Below, piece after piece: positions 32,892-42,300 of a stretch of 64,000 nt of DNA. Source of the DNA: Muribaculaceae bacterium (lineage in GTDB: Bacteria; Bacteroidota; Bacteroidia; Bacteroidales; Muribaculaceae). Location of the stretch: NCBI GenBank assembly GCA_017618355.1, contig JAFZUL010000170.1:1-64000 (forward strand), given 5' to 3'. How positions within the stretch are numbered: the first letter of the stretch is position 1; the number at the start of each line of letters is the position of its first letter. The notes below the pieces were generated by a model. That model saw nothing but the letters and a program-made list of their open reading frames with translations. It ran no database searches and was not told the origin of the DNA. Made by a program: the position numbers and the translations under genes.

Positions 32892-33822
32892 TAACCAGTG
32901 CACGGAAGTAGCTCACTGCCTCGCAGAGTTGCATGAAGTTAGTGGCGGTGGGGGTGTTGTCGAGGTGCTGGCGCACCGCCTCCTCGGGATGGAATTGCAC
33001 GCCCAAGGCAAAGGACTTGTCCTTACGCTCGATGGCTTCGATGATGTCGATGCCTTGTGTAGGAGTGATGCCAGTGACCTTTAATTCAGTGCCTTCCACG
33101 CTGCCCGCTACCTGATGGTGCCACGACGGCACATTCTTTATTTCGTCGCTCAGCACTATTTTGTAAAGCAATGATGAGCGGTCAATTACCTGTACGTCGT
33201 GAGGCGTGTAATGGCGTTTGCCTTCCTCATCACGCACAGAGCGATGCAGATTGTTATATATTACACCTTGCGCCGAGAAATAGGTGCCAAGATCCTGAAT
33301 CATAGTAGCCCCCGACACTACGGCAAGCATCTGCATACCTCTGCACAGACCAAGCACAGGGATGTCGTTGTCGAGGCAGTAGGCCATCGTGAGATATTCT
33401 GACACGTCGCGAGTAGCATTACATTCATCGCCAACGATGCCGTGCCACGGCTGAGGCTCACGGAATAGTGTAGGACTGATGTCCTGACCTCCCAAAAACA
33501 CCACGGCATCAATGCCCTGCATCAACGAGTCGATGGCTGAGCCATGATAAGTGTTGCGCTTCACCATGTCGGCATATTCTTGAAGCAGCACGCCATCGGC
33601 ATCAAGACACTTCGAAGAAATCACATCGCCGTCATAGTCAAAGCCGTCATAGCGCATTTGTGGCAATATAACCGCTTCGCCGCCAGCCAACTCAACAGAC
33701 CGCACCACACGGTCGTAGGCCTTCTCATTAGGCTGCCATGCCAGCCCCACACGCACAACATCTTGGGCACTCGCCACGCAATTCATGTATAGCAGCATTA
33801 TTATATAGATGATATTTCGCAT
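32869..33822 (-). CDS. Exported class I glutamine amidotransferase-like hydrolase (PuuD/peptidase C26 family)
   Basis: 317 residues. The N-terminus (IIYIIMLLYMNCVASAQ) looks like a signal peptide, unusual for PuuD, which is cytoplasmic; a Bacteroidetes periplasmic branch is likely. Catalytic triad: nucleophile elbow GLCRGMQML, and histidine-glutamate in GVQFHPEEAV. FLGGQDISP is the oxyanion region. Relatives split gamma-glutamyl amides such as gamma-glutamyl-GABA. The C-terminal residues (VKEVRGKR) are encoded by a short-word repeat array, so the natural end may have been altered. Confidence 0.87.
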   Translation of the reverse strand: MRNIIYIIMLLYMNCVASAQDVVRVGLAWQPNEKAYDRVVRSVELAGGEAVILPQMRYDGFDYDGDVISSKCLDADGVLLQEYADMVKRNTYHGSAIDSLMQGIDAVVFLGGQDISPTLFREPQPWHGIVGDECNATRDVSEYLTMAYCLDNDIPVLGLCRGMQMLAVVSGATMIQDLGTYFSAQGVIYNNLHRSVRDEEGKRHYTPHDVQVIDRSSLLYKIVLSDEIKNVPSWHHQVAGSVEGTELKVTGITPTQGIDIIEAIERKDKSFALGVQFHPEEAVRQHLDNTPTATNFMQLCEAVSYFRALVKEVRGKR

Positions 33823-33850
33823 TTCAAACTAGCAATTAATTAATCCACTG

Positions 33851-33858
33851 CAAAGATA
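33851..33858 (-). promoter_or_regulatory. -7 element TATCTTTG of the PuuD-like gene
   Basis: Minus strand, 28 bases before the ATG at 33822. Confidence 0.65.
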
Positions 33859-33930
33859 TATTATAGAAATTTCTCTGCAAAATATTTTTCAATGATTTGA
33901 TATTAGTGCAATGTATTAAAAAAATATGTG

Positions 33931-33938
33931 TATTTTTG
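33931..33938 (+). promoter_or_regulatory. -7 element TATTTTTG of the PKD protein gene
   Basis: 88 bases before the ATG at 34027. The leader includes a GAATTCTCGA-type direct repeat at 33960-33987. Confidence 0.6.
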
Positions 33939-34026
33939 CATTGTCAATTATTGATTTTTGAATTCTCGATTTTTCGAATTCTCGAATAATAGAAAACTAT
34001 TTCAATAACAACAAAAAGTATAAACA

Positions 34027-35856
34027 ATGAAAAAATTTACTCTTTTAATTCTTGTGTCGGCACTTATGTGTCTTAATGCTGGGGCGCAGGGGCTTACAGC
34101 GGCTTTTGGAGCCAGCGAGGCTATGGTGCCCTATTATGAGATGGGGTGGGACAGTCAGGACGAGTTCAATACTTGGACCTACTCCTCCACCAGTTCTTCT
34201 ACCTGGAAGCTTGGCAACCGCGATCTGCCGTTCTCTACCATCGACAGCAACAGCCAGTCATCAATGATACTAAATTATGCCTCTAACCAGAACGAGGCTG
34301 CAACCTCTCCGGCTATCGAGATTCTTGACAATAGCCAGCTTGAGTTCTATTGCTATGCTAGTGGTATCTATTTGGTGTGGGGGGCATGGAAGCTATTTGC
34401 CATTGTTGATGGCAATTCAACACTGCTCATCGACCAGTTCCAATGGGCGCAGGATTTGGGTTATGAGGGCCCCAGCTGGGAGAAGTTCACTGTTGACTTG
34501 GCCGAGTTTGCTGGAAAGAGCGTGAAGTTCTCATTTGTATATCAAGGCGACTATGGCGAAGATGAGGCCATTGATGGCTTCAAGATCAAGCAGGCCAACA
34601 CTGGCGATGATGCCACTGTTAACATCAAGGAGGGCGAGAGCGTGCACTTCCTTGATATGAGCACTGGCAACGTGACATCATGGAATTGGACCTTCGAAGG
34701 TGGCACACCAGCTACCAGCACCGAGCAGAATCCTGTGGTGACCTACAATAATGCTGGCTCTTACTCTGTAACCCTCATTGTGGGCGACGGCAACACTACT
34801 GCTACTCTCACCCGTGATGCTTACGTCAACATTGAAGGCGAGGCTCCTGTAGCCAACATCGGTCTGCCAGTTGGAGCTTATCAGTCGCCCTGGGTATATA
34901 TGTTTGTGCCAACTAACGTGCCTCTTACTTTTACCGATGCCAGCACAGGCAACCCCTCGCAATGGGCTTGGACTTTCCAAGGCACCGATATTGCAACTAG
35001 CGATGAGCAGAACCCAACAGTGACCTATACTCAAGAAGGCAACTTTGGCATTCGTCTCGAAGTGTTTAACGATATGGGCAGCAACGTGTTTGAGACTGTT
35101 GACGGCGCAATACAGGCTGGCGGAGAGCAGGAAATCTGGAACATTGCTCCCGAAGAGAACAGCGACCTGATTATGATGGAGATGGGATGGTATGGCAACT
35201 ATGCCGGTACCAACTGGCTCGGTATGGGCGAGTTTGCCGAGCACTTCGATGCACCTCTTGCCGATGCTACTATCAGCAAGGTGAACATCTACTTCGGCAA
35301 GACTACTGCTGCATCGACTGATGCCGACATCGTGGTGTCGATTGTTGCCGCTGGCGACTATGGCATGCCAGGCGAAGTCTTGGGCAGCACCAGCGTCAAA
35401 GCTGGCGATCTTGCTTATGACCCAACCACTGTCAACGCCACCGAGTTTGTCTTCGACACTCCCGTTAGCGTGCAGGCTGGCACCGAGTTCTTCGCTATGG
35501 TGGGTCCATTCCCCAACAACAACGGCGACGACATCGCTATCCTGCTGTGCCGCCGCGGCGAGGGCGAGAAATGCACCGGTTACCATTTCGTTTATGATGA
35601 GGATGCCAACTATAACTATTTAGAAACTGGCACTTGGTACCAGAACGTTGACGATCCCATCTCGATGGCTATCGCTCCCATGCTCAAATATGCTGAGCCA
35701 ACAGCTATCAGCACTGTCTCATGCGACAAGCAGGCGGTTTCTAACACCTATTTCAATATTGCCGGCATGGCAAGCGACAAACCTTTTGACGGCATCAATA
35801 TTGTGGTGACCCGCTACAGCAACGGCTCACGAACTGTGACGAAGGTAATGCGTTAA
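34027..35856 (+). CDS. Secreted protein with two PKD domains and a T9SS-like C-terminal tail
   Basis: 609 residues with a signal peptide (MCLNAGAQG). An N-terminal beta-sandwich (residues about 40-195, with WEKFTVDLAEFAGKSVKFSF) resembles the choice-of-anchor J/jelly-roll type. Two PKD repeats follow, recognisable by STGNVTSWNWTFEGG...VTYNNAGSYSVTL and STGNPSQWAWTFQG...VTYTQEGNFGIRL. The C-terminal tail YFNIAGMASDKPFDGINIVV closely parallels that of the 30332 gene, so both probably use the same export route. No catalytic site is evident; surface adhesion or carbohydrate binding is likely. Confidence 0.87.
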   Translation: MKKFTLLILVSALMCLNAGAQGLTAAFGASEAMVPYYEMGWDSQDEFNTWTYSSTSSSTWKLGNRDLPFSTIDSNSQSSMILNYASNQNEAATSPAIEILDNSQLEFYCYASGIYLVWGAWKLFAIVDGNSTLLIDQFQWAQDLGYEGPSWEKFTVDLAEFAGKSVKFSFVYQGDYGEDEAIDGFKIKQANTGDDATVNIKEGESVHFLDMSTGNVTSWNWTFEGGTPATSTEQNPVVTYNNAGSYSVTLIVGDGNTTATLTRDAYVNIEGEAPVANIGLPVGAYQSPWVYMFVPTNVPLTFTDASTGNPSQWAWTFQGTDIATSDEQNPTVTYTQEGNFGIRLEVFNDMGSNVFETVDGAIQAGGEQEIWNIAPEENSDLIMMEMGWYGNYAGTNWLGMGEFAEHFDAPLADATISKVNIYFGKTTAASTDADIVVSIVAAGDYGMPGEVLGSTSVKAGDLAYDPTTVNATEFVFDTPVSVQAGTEFFAMVGPFPNNNGDDIAILLCRRGEGEKCTGYHFVYDEDANYNYLETGTWYQNVDDPISMAIAPMLKYAEPTAISTVSCDKQAVSNTYFNIAGMASDKPFDGINIVVTRYSNGSRTVTKVMR

Positions 35857-35870
35857 TATTTAGTATTTTG

Positions 35871-35922
35871 AGGTGTGTCGATGTTGCTGTCAAAAGCAAT
35901 AATTCGGCACACCTTTTTCTTT
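35871..35922 (+). terminator. Terminator after the PKD protein gene
   Basis: Stem AGGTGTGTCG/CGGCACACCT then TTTTTCTTTTT. Confidence 0.75.
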
Positions 35923-35997
35923 TTCTCACGAAAAGATTTGCTCAACTTATTATTTTTTGCGAAATTTGCTGAATAATAATCAAATCAGGAAAATGCT

Positions 35998-36684
35998 ATG
36001 AAACTAAGAGTCTTGCTATTGCTTTTTCTTGCGTCGATAGTGACTTCGGTCGCTGCCGAGGAGTTGCTCACATTCGATAGAAAAAACTATATGGGATGGA
36101 TTTATACTCGCAGCGATGTGGAATTAAACAATGCTAATATCGGTGCTAACAGGATTACCCTCTATCACTATGGCGAAGAAGACTATACACTTGTGTCACC
36201 TATGGTAGAAGCCACAGGAGTCAGGAGTATTATCGTAAAAGTGACAGGGAAATCAATAATCTCGGAAGATGAGGAAAATGCCTATAATCCCACATTAGGC
36301 TCACCCACTGTGGAGCTGCTTAATGAGAATAATGAGGTGATTAAGTCGTTTAAGTATTATTTTACCACAGTCGAGGTTGACCGATATTTTGAAGTAAACT
36401 TCGACATCTCCGACATTCCTGATGGCAAGTTCAAGTTGAGGTTGGCGTGTTGGGATGCCGATATGAACTCGGCGTTGGCTATCAGGAAAGTCGTTGTTGA
36501 GGATAATGCGCTCATTGGCGATGTGAATGGTGACGGCTTAATCACCGCCTCCGATGTCACTACTATCTACGACTTTTTGCTCAATGGCGACACGTCCCAC
36601 CTTGTTAATGGCGATGTTGACGGTGACGGCAACATCACCAGTTCCGACGTTACAGCCATATATAATATCCTGCTGGGACTTTAG
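35998..36684 (+). CDS. Small secreted protein with a complete dockerin-like C-terminus
   Basis: 228 residues with a signal peptide (SIVTSVAAEE). The middle (YTLVSPMVEATGVRSIIVKV) is a beta-rich domain I do not recognise. The last about 55 residues are two calcium-loop repeats, GDVNGDGLITASDVTTIYDF and GDVDGDGNITSSDVTAIYNI, which is the type I dockerin pattern (D-x-N-x-D-G-x-x-T-x-x-D). The stop codon lies inside an AT-rich palindrome. Confidence 0.85.
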   Translation: MKLRVLLLLFLASIVTSVAAEELLTFDRKNYMGWIYTRSDVELNNANIGANRITLYHYGEEDYTLVSPMVEATGVRSIIVKVTGKSIISEDEENAYNPTLGSPTVELLNENNEVIKSFKYYFTTVEVDRYFEVNFDISDIPDGKFKLRLACWDADMNSALAIRKVVVEDNALIGDVNGDGLITASDVTTIYDFLLNGDTSHLVNGDVDGDGNITSSDVTAIYNILLGL

Positions 36685-36693
36685 GATATTATA
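36661..36693. terminator. Palindrome between convergent genes
   Basis: Arms TATAATATCC/GGATATTATA with a 13-base loop cover the 3' end of the 35998 gene. It probably ends transcription on one or both strands. Confidence 0.5.
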
Positions 36694-36696
36694 TAC

Positions 36697-37488
36697 TTAT
36701 GGGTTTTCTCCCTTTTGATGGAGCTCTTGAAGAATGGCTGGCGCAAGGGCTGGATTTGATGCCAGGATGCTCCAGTTGCGGTCGGGGCGGAAGCGCTCGG
36801 CACATGCTCCTGCCTCATGGGCAATAAGCATAGCTGCACAAACATCCCATTCGTTGAGGTTCATCTCCCAGTAGGCGTCGAGAAATCCCGCTGCCACATA
36901 GCAGATGTCGAGAGCCGCTGAGCCTAGACGTCTGAGCCCCCTCACCACTGGCATGATGCGCTTAAAGTTGTCGAGGTTGTTGTCGGGATTCACGGCTTTG
37001 TCGTAGGGGAATCCTGTGGCAACAACCGCCTTGGTGAGGGTAGGAGTCTCGCTTGGCGCTATGGGTTGGCCGTTGAGAGTGGCTCCTTCGCCTTTCACTG
37101 CTGTAAATAGTTCTCCGAGCCGTGGCGCATACACCACGCCCACCACCGCCTCGCCATGATGCTTAACACCTATCGACACGTTGAACCAGGGCAACCCAGC
37201 GCTGTAGTTGGTGGTGCCGTCGAGCGGATCGATGACCCATTCCCACTCGTGGTTGCCTCGCAAAGATAATCCCGACTCCTCGGTAAGAATCGAGTGGTCG
37301 GGATAAAGCTCATTAATGAAATCAACAATTACTCGCTCGCTGGCTTTGTCGGCGGTAGTCACCACGTCAAAGTCGTTTTGCTTAGTGGCGATATTCAACT
37401 CTTTAGACCTGAAGAGCCTGAGCTGAATTTCCCCTGCCTTTTTAGCTATTTCAACAGCGTGGCACAGGATTTCGTTATAGATGCTCAT
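36697..37488 (-). CDS. Inositol monophosphatase family protein
   Basis: 263 residues, cytoplasmic. Magnesium-binding motifs: TEESGLSL with the EE pair, WVIDPLDGTTNY, and WDVCAAMLIAHEAGA. The family dephosphorylates inositol-1-phosphate, but also fructose-1,6-bisphosphate or PAP (CysQ). Given an inositol-3-phosphate synthase at 48-49 kb, an inositol role is plausible but not proven. It starts 13 bases after the Lrp gene ends, so the two are probably co-transcribed from 38091. Confidence 0.9.
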   Translation of the reverse strand: MSIYNEILCHAVEIAKKAGEIQLRLFRSKELNIATKQNDFDVVTTADKASERVIVDFINELYPDHSILTEESGLSLRGNHEWEWVIDPLDGTTNYSAGLPWFNVSIGVKHHGEAVVGVVYAPRLGELFTAVKGEGATLNGQPIAPSETPTLTKAVVATGFPYDKAVNPDNNLDNFKRIMPVVRGLRRLGSAALDICYVAAGFLDAYWEMNLNEWDVCAAMLIAHEAGACAERFRPDRNWSILASNPALAPAILQELHQKGENP

Positions 37489-37501
37489 TTAGTATCAGAT
37501 G

Positions 37502-37978
37502 TCACTTCTTGGGTTCTGGTTTGCGGATGGGAATCTGTCTCTTGAACACCTCTTTGAAGGTGATGAGTGTCTCGGTGCGACCCAGGCCAAGTTGCAGGAA
37601 CTTGTCGTGTATAAGCTTGAGCAGATGGTCGTTGTTGTGAGCATAGAGTTTTACAAACATGTCGTACTTGCCAGTTGTGAAGTAGCATTCAACTACCTCT
37701 GGCAGCTCTCTCAGGTGTTCAACCACGCTCTCAAACTTAGATGAGTCGTTAAGGAAAATGCCTACGTAAGCACAAGTCTCGTATCCCACTAATACAGGAT
37801 TGATAAGCGAAATTGACCCACTTATTACACCCATAGAATTGAGTTTCTGAATTCTTTGGTGAATAGCGGCTCCCGAGACATTGCACTCTCGGGCAATTTC
37901 TAGATAAGGTTTACGCGCGTCGCTCGATAACATGTTAAGTATTCTGTAATCGAGGCTGTCAAGTTTTGGTGTTGCCAT
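37502..37978 (-). CDS. Lrp/AsnC family transcriptional regulator
   Basis: 158 residues. An N-terminal HTH (LDYRILNMLSSDARKPYLEIARECNVSGAAIHQRIQKL, split here as two helices around CNVSGAAI) is followed by a RAM effector-binding domain ending with the TLITFKEV strand. Such regulators respond to amino acids and act as octamers. It is the first gene of a two-gene unit with the monophosphatase. Confidence 0.93.
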   Translation of the reverse strand: MATPKLDSLDYRILNMLSSDARKPYLEIARECNVSGAAIHQRIQKLNSMGVISGSISLINPVLVGYETCAYVGIFLNDSSKFESVVEHLRELPEVVECYFTTGKYDMFVKLYAHNNDHLLKLIHDKFLQLGLGRTETLITFKEVFKRQIPIRKPEPKK

Positions 37979-38090
37979 AGTCTCTTGGGTATTAAAATGT
38001 TTTGTATAAAAAGTTAGCTATTAGGTTGATAATAGGAGGAATCACTATCCTTAAAGGTAGTTGGAACTCAATATCACTTGCAAATATAAG

Positions 38091-38098
38091 AAAAATTT
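38091..38098 (-). promoter_or_regulatory. -7 element TATATTTG of the Lrp gene
   Basis: Minus strand, about 112 bases before the ATG. The 370-base gap 37979-38348 holds this, an A/T-rich stretch and the terminator at 38262; no gene is seen. Confidence 0.5.
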
Positions 38099-38261
38099 CT
38101 CAAATTCCTAATAATTTGTAATATTTTTTTACTTCGAATCCAATATTTTTTTGTTTTTTCGCTTTTGACCCCAATTTGGCCATTAAGATTATTGTCAGAA
38201 TATGAATTGTTTTTAGAAGATTGAAAAGATATAGTTGATGACATGGTGGGCAGAAAAATCA

Positions 38262-38290
38262 GGGGCATGCTGCTTTTTTGCGGCATGCCC
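38262..38290 (-). terminator. Terminator of the 38349 gene
   Basis: Stem GGGCATGC/GCATGCCC plus GC extension, followed on the minus strand by CTGATTTTTC. Confidence 0.7.
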
Positions 38291-38348
38291 TTGATAAGTT
38301 TCAACTCAATTATCTATAATGAAGTTGTAAATGTGAGTCGGTTGAGGA

Positions 38349-39284
38349 TTACTGGTTCAGAAGGATAAGATAAACAGCAGTCACATCTGAAGCAGTGATT
38401 TCTCCGTCACCATTCTGGTCACCATTGATGAGACCGGTATCATCATCGTTAAGCATGTGGTTGTAGAGAGCGGTAACATCCGAAGCTGTTACGATGCCGT
38501 CACCATTCACGTCGCCAGGAATTGGAGTCTCGCCTCCTCCTGGGTTAGGAACGGTGTAGAGCAGTTTGCCAGCAAGGTTGTAAACGCCACCTGCAACATA
38601 GTCGAGGTTGGCTGTCTGTGTTGAGCCATTGTTGAAGATAATGAATTCGGTTCGGTCAGCTTCATCAATGTCGGGACCTATCCACTGGTAAACTGGGCTG
38701 CCATCTGAGGTGTTGCCAACATAATTAATGGGATCTCCAGGCCATACGCCAGCATTGGTGAAGTTGGTGCCTGTTGTGTTGCTCCAAACCCACACATTAC
38801 ACTTGGTCCAGCTCTTAGGAGCGATGAAGTAGGCAAACTCCTTGCCCTCTACAAAAACAACGGTATTTGGCAGAGTGTTGATGTCGAAACCAGTTGGAGT
38901 GATATAGGTGTCGGTAACATCTTCATATTCACCCTCTTCGGGGTCGAAGACATAGAAATTAGTTTCAGTCACACCCATAATGTTGTCAGTTTGGATAGCT
39001 CCAGTACCTTCATCGTCCAAACCTCCATCATTGAAGATGATGTTGATTGCATCCTCATCAAAACTTTGGGTGAACCAAACCAAGCCATCACTATTGGTTA
39101 TGTAAGTTTGTGTCTCATCCATCACAGTGCCAGGCCAGGCACCATTAAGTGGTGTGCCAGCGCCATTCCATACATAGAGGAATGGAGCATCGCCAGTAGT
39201 GGTGCGCACATTAATAGTAACAGTGGCGTTAGCTGCTATGGCTACGCAAGTGAGAGCAATAAATAAAGTAATGATTTTCCTCAT
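38349..39284 (-). CDS. Secreted starch-binding protein (two CBM26-like modules, dockerin-like C-terminus)
   Basis: 311 residues with a signal peptide (IAANA). Two starch-binding module 26 units are seen: PFLYVWNGAGTPLNGAWPG...INIIFNDGG and CNVWVWSNTTGTNFTNAGVWPG...FIIFNNGSTQTANLDY. The aromatic residues of VWN and AWPG are the usual sugar contacts. A Gly/Pro linker leads to two dockerin-like repeats, GDVNGDGIVTASDVTALYNH and GDQNGDGEITASDVTAVYLI. There is no catalytic domain, so it probably helps capture starch for the amylase encoded just upstream. Confidence 0.88.
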   Translation of the reverse strand: MRKIITLFIALTCVAIAANATVTINVRTTTGDAPFLYVWNGAGTPLNGAWPGTVMDETQTYITNSDGLVWFTQSFDEDAINIIFNDGGLDDEGTGAIQTDNIMGVTETNFYVFDPEEGEYEDVTDTYITPTGFDINTLPNTVVFVEGKEFAYFIAPKSWTKCNVWVWSNTTGTNFTNAGVWPGDPINYVGNTSDGSPVYQWIGPDIDEADRTEFIIFNNGSTQTANLDYVAGGVYNLAGKLLYTVPNPGGGETPIPGDVNGDGIVTASDVTALYNHMLNDDDTGLINGDQNGDGEITASDVTAVYLILLNQ

Positions 39285-39336
39285 GTAATGAACAAAATTT
39301 TACGGTTAATAATTCAGTTAATTATGACGTGACTTG

Positions 39337-39344
39337 CAAAAGTA
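39337..39344 (-). promoter_or_regulatory. -7 element TACTTTTG of the CBM26 protein gene
   Basis: Minus strand, 52 bases before the ATG; it lies immediately after the terminator hairpin of the amylase gene. Confidence 0.6.
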
Positions 39345-39346
39345 GT

Positions 39347-39386
39347 AAAAAGTGGGCTAAAAGTGCAAATTTTCGCCCACTTTTTT
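39347..39386 (-). terminator. Terminator of the amylase gene
   Basis: Stem AAAGTGGGC/GCCCACTTT with T runs on both sides. Confidence 0.75.
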
Positions 39387-39387
39387 T

Positions 39388-42300
39388 CTAATTGCCTAAA
39401 AGAATGTTGTAAATGGCAGTTACATCCGATGCCGTAACCACACCGTCTCCATTTACGTCGGCATTGAAGCCGTAGGTGCTGTTGTTGCCGAGAAGCACGT
39501 TGTAAATTTGGGTGACATCCGATGCCGTGACTGCACCGTCGAGGTTCACATCACCAGTGTCAAAGGTCACGATGCCGCTTTGATTATAAAAGGCACCGTT
39601 GACGAATGCGAAGTCGGCAGTCTGCGGAGAGCCGTGATTGCTGAAGATGATGCCTGTGGGGATATCGTCGCCCACTGTGCCGCCATCCCATTCCCAGATG
39701 TCGAGTCCGTTGTAAAGTTTGCTGCCCACAAGGTTGCAAGCTGCTCCTGGCCAAGTGCCTCCAGTGTAGTTTTTGTTCCCGAGTTGTGCGTTCCAAGCCC
39801 AACAGTAGATGGTGTTGGTCCAACTGGCTGGAGCGAAGAAGAATGCGTGAAGCTTCTGGGCCTGGCTCGAGCGGATTTTGTAGTTGCGGATGATGGCGTT
39901 CTTCACTTCGCCGTTATGCAACACGCCAGCGCGCAGCGTGGTAGTGTGAGAGAAAGTGAGTGTGAGGCTGCCTGTGGCACGTGGGCTCGAGGCGGTGGGT
40001 GTCGTGCCGTCGGTGGTATAGACGATAGTGGCATTGGTAAACGACAAAGTCACTGTTACCGTCACTTGGTCGATATACTCACCACTTTCCTTATCCACGC
40101 TCAGTGTTGCTACGCTTGGGTCGATAGGCTCTTGTTCGGTGATGGTGTGGTTATACACGCCATCGATATAGTATCCGTGATTCACGAATTGCAGGTTGGA
40201 GGTCTGATTGCTGCCGCTCTGGCTGAAAATGAGGCTGGTGGGCATATTGTTTGCAGGAAACTCACCATCATAGGTCCACTTGAAAATTAGACGGGTGCCG
40301 TCTTCGGTCTTGCCCATCAATTTTGCGTTCTGGCCAGGCCAACTGCCGCCGGTAAAGTTGGTGCTGCTGTTCCACACCCACAGTGTGATAAAGGTGTTGG
40401 AAGGAGAACTCTCGTAGAAGACGCTCAATTCATCGTCGCTGATGGTGGGAGTGTAAACCTCAAGATTGTCGATGTCGATATTTCCTCCGCTGCTTCCGCC
40501 ACCGCTCACATACACGGTGTTTGGGTCTCCTTCCTCCTCGGTGCCATCATAGGCGAGCAGGGTAGGGGTAACCTTGTTGGTGGCATAGAGGAACGGTCCG
40601 TCGTCACCTATCTTGCCAGGACCGTTAAGCACATATATGCGCATATTGCCCTTGCCGCTGAACGACGGTGTGGTCAATGTGCCGTTGGTCACCGTGATGG
40701 TGTTGCCGGTAATAACGTCGGTATAAGTGCCGTTGAGCACGTTGCTGAAGGTGGCGCCAGCGTTAAGGGCAATAAGGGCGTAGCTGTCGATGTCACCGCT
40801 GGTGTAGCGGCGCTTGAAGGCGTATCCGCCACTGGAGGAGCATCCGTTTTTGGTGTACTGTCCCTTGCGCAGGGCAGGCACAGCGGCGCGTATCTTGTTG
40901 AGGCGCTGTAGGTGCTTTACTAACGGATGGCTCAGTGTTGCCGCCATGTTGCCGCTGGCACTGCTGTACTCGCCAAAGTCGGTAGTGGTGACATCACCTT
41001 TAAGATAGCCGCCATAGTAAGCGCGTCCGCTGTTCTTGAGGGTAATGTTGGTGCCCTCGTCAATGCGCACGCCCTTGCGGAACTCTATTTCCCCTCCTTG
41101 GAAGAGGCATGGGATGCCGCGCATAGTAAACATCAGCGAGAGGTTCTCGGCCCACTGGTCGGTGCCGCCGTTGAAGCGGTTGAAGCTGTCGGGGCCATAG
41201 TCGTGGCTCTCCACGTAGTTGACGTTGAAGGTAGCGTCGTTATAGAAATAGTCTTTATTCAACACGCCCCACACGCGTCCAGCGCTTTGAAAGTTCCAGT
41301 GCACAGTGAAGTCGATGACGTTGAGTCCACTCGCCTGGCTATAGTCAGGGGTGTGGTAGTTGTTGCCGTCGAGCAGAGCGTTCTGGCTATGTGGTTGCGC
41401 GCTCTCATTCAGGTTGGCGTTGTGCTCAGCGAGGCATAGCTTCTGGTTGTCGAGGGTGGCGGGGTCGGTGCTCTCATACACTGCCACGCTGTTCCAGTAA
41501 TCAGGGTCGCTGTTCCACTGGCTCAGCAGCGACGGGTCGCTCTGCCAGGTGTAGAAATAGGGCGAGAGCGAAGGCTGACCGCGATAGGTTACGTCGTTGA
41601 AACGTGCACATACTTCGGCAAACATATAGAAAGGACATTCGTTCAATCGCTTACTCTTATACTGCTCACCCAGTGCCTTGAAGGCTGGCACGAAGGCTGC
41701 GTTGAATGACAGACGTGAGATGTGTCCACCGGTGTCGATGCGGAATCCGTCCACACCCATCTTGATGAACTCGCCGTAGCAGTTTATGAGGTAACTGTAG
41801 GTCTGCGGGTTCTCGGTGTTAAGGTCCACGCAGTCGCCAGCAATTTGTGCCCACCAGCGGTTAGGCTCGTCCCAGTTGAAGTTGCCGTAGTGGTGCCACA
41901 GGTTGTGGTTGTCGTGGTTGACGCCATCGGTGTTTTTCATCTTGGTGAGGCGGTCGCTGTATTGCGCGCTGCCGCCCAGATTGCTGTAGTTGTCCTGCAA
42001 CAAACCGCCCTGCGAGATGGTATAGGGCACCATGCATTGGCTCAGGTCGCTCTGCGGCACGCTATAGTCGCGGTTGAATAGTTTGCAAAGGTGCTCCTCG
42101 CCGAAGTTGCCAGTGTGGTTGATGACGATATCCAATATCACCTTCATGCCTCGTGCGTGAGCGGCATCGATAAGGTCCTGGAACTTCACATCTTCGCTTT
42201 CCAGGCGCTTGTCTACCTTGCTCATGTCCATGGCATGGTAGCCGTGGTAGTCATAACCCGAGGCGTTCTGCACCACCGGCGTAATCCAGATGGCGGTGAA

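Noticed and set aside
36661..36693. Phage attachment site
   Set aside because: No integrase or tRNA is nearby; the palindrome between two convergent genes is better explained as a terminator.
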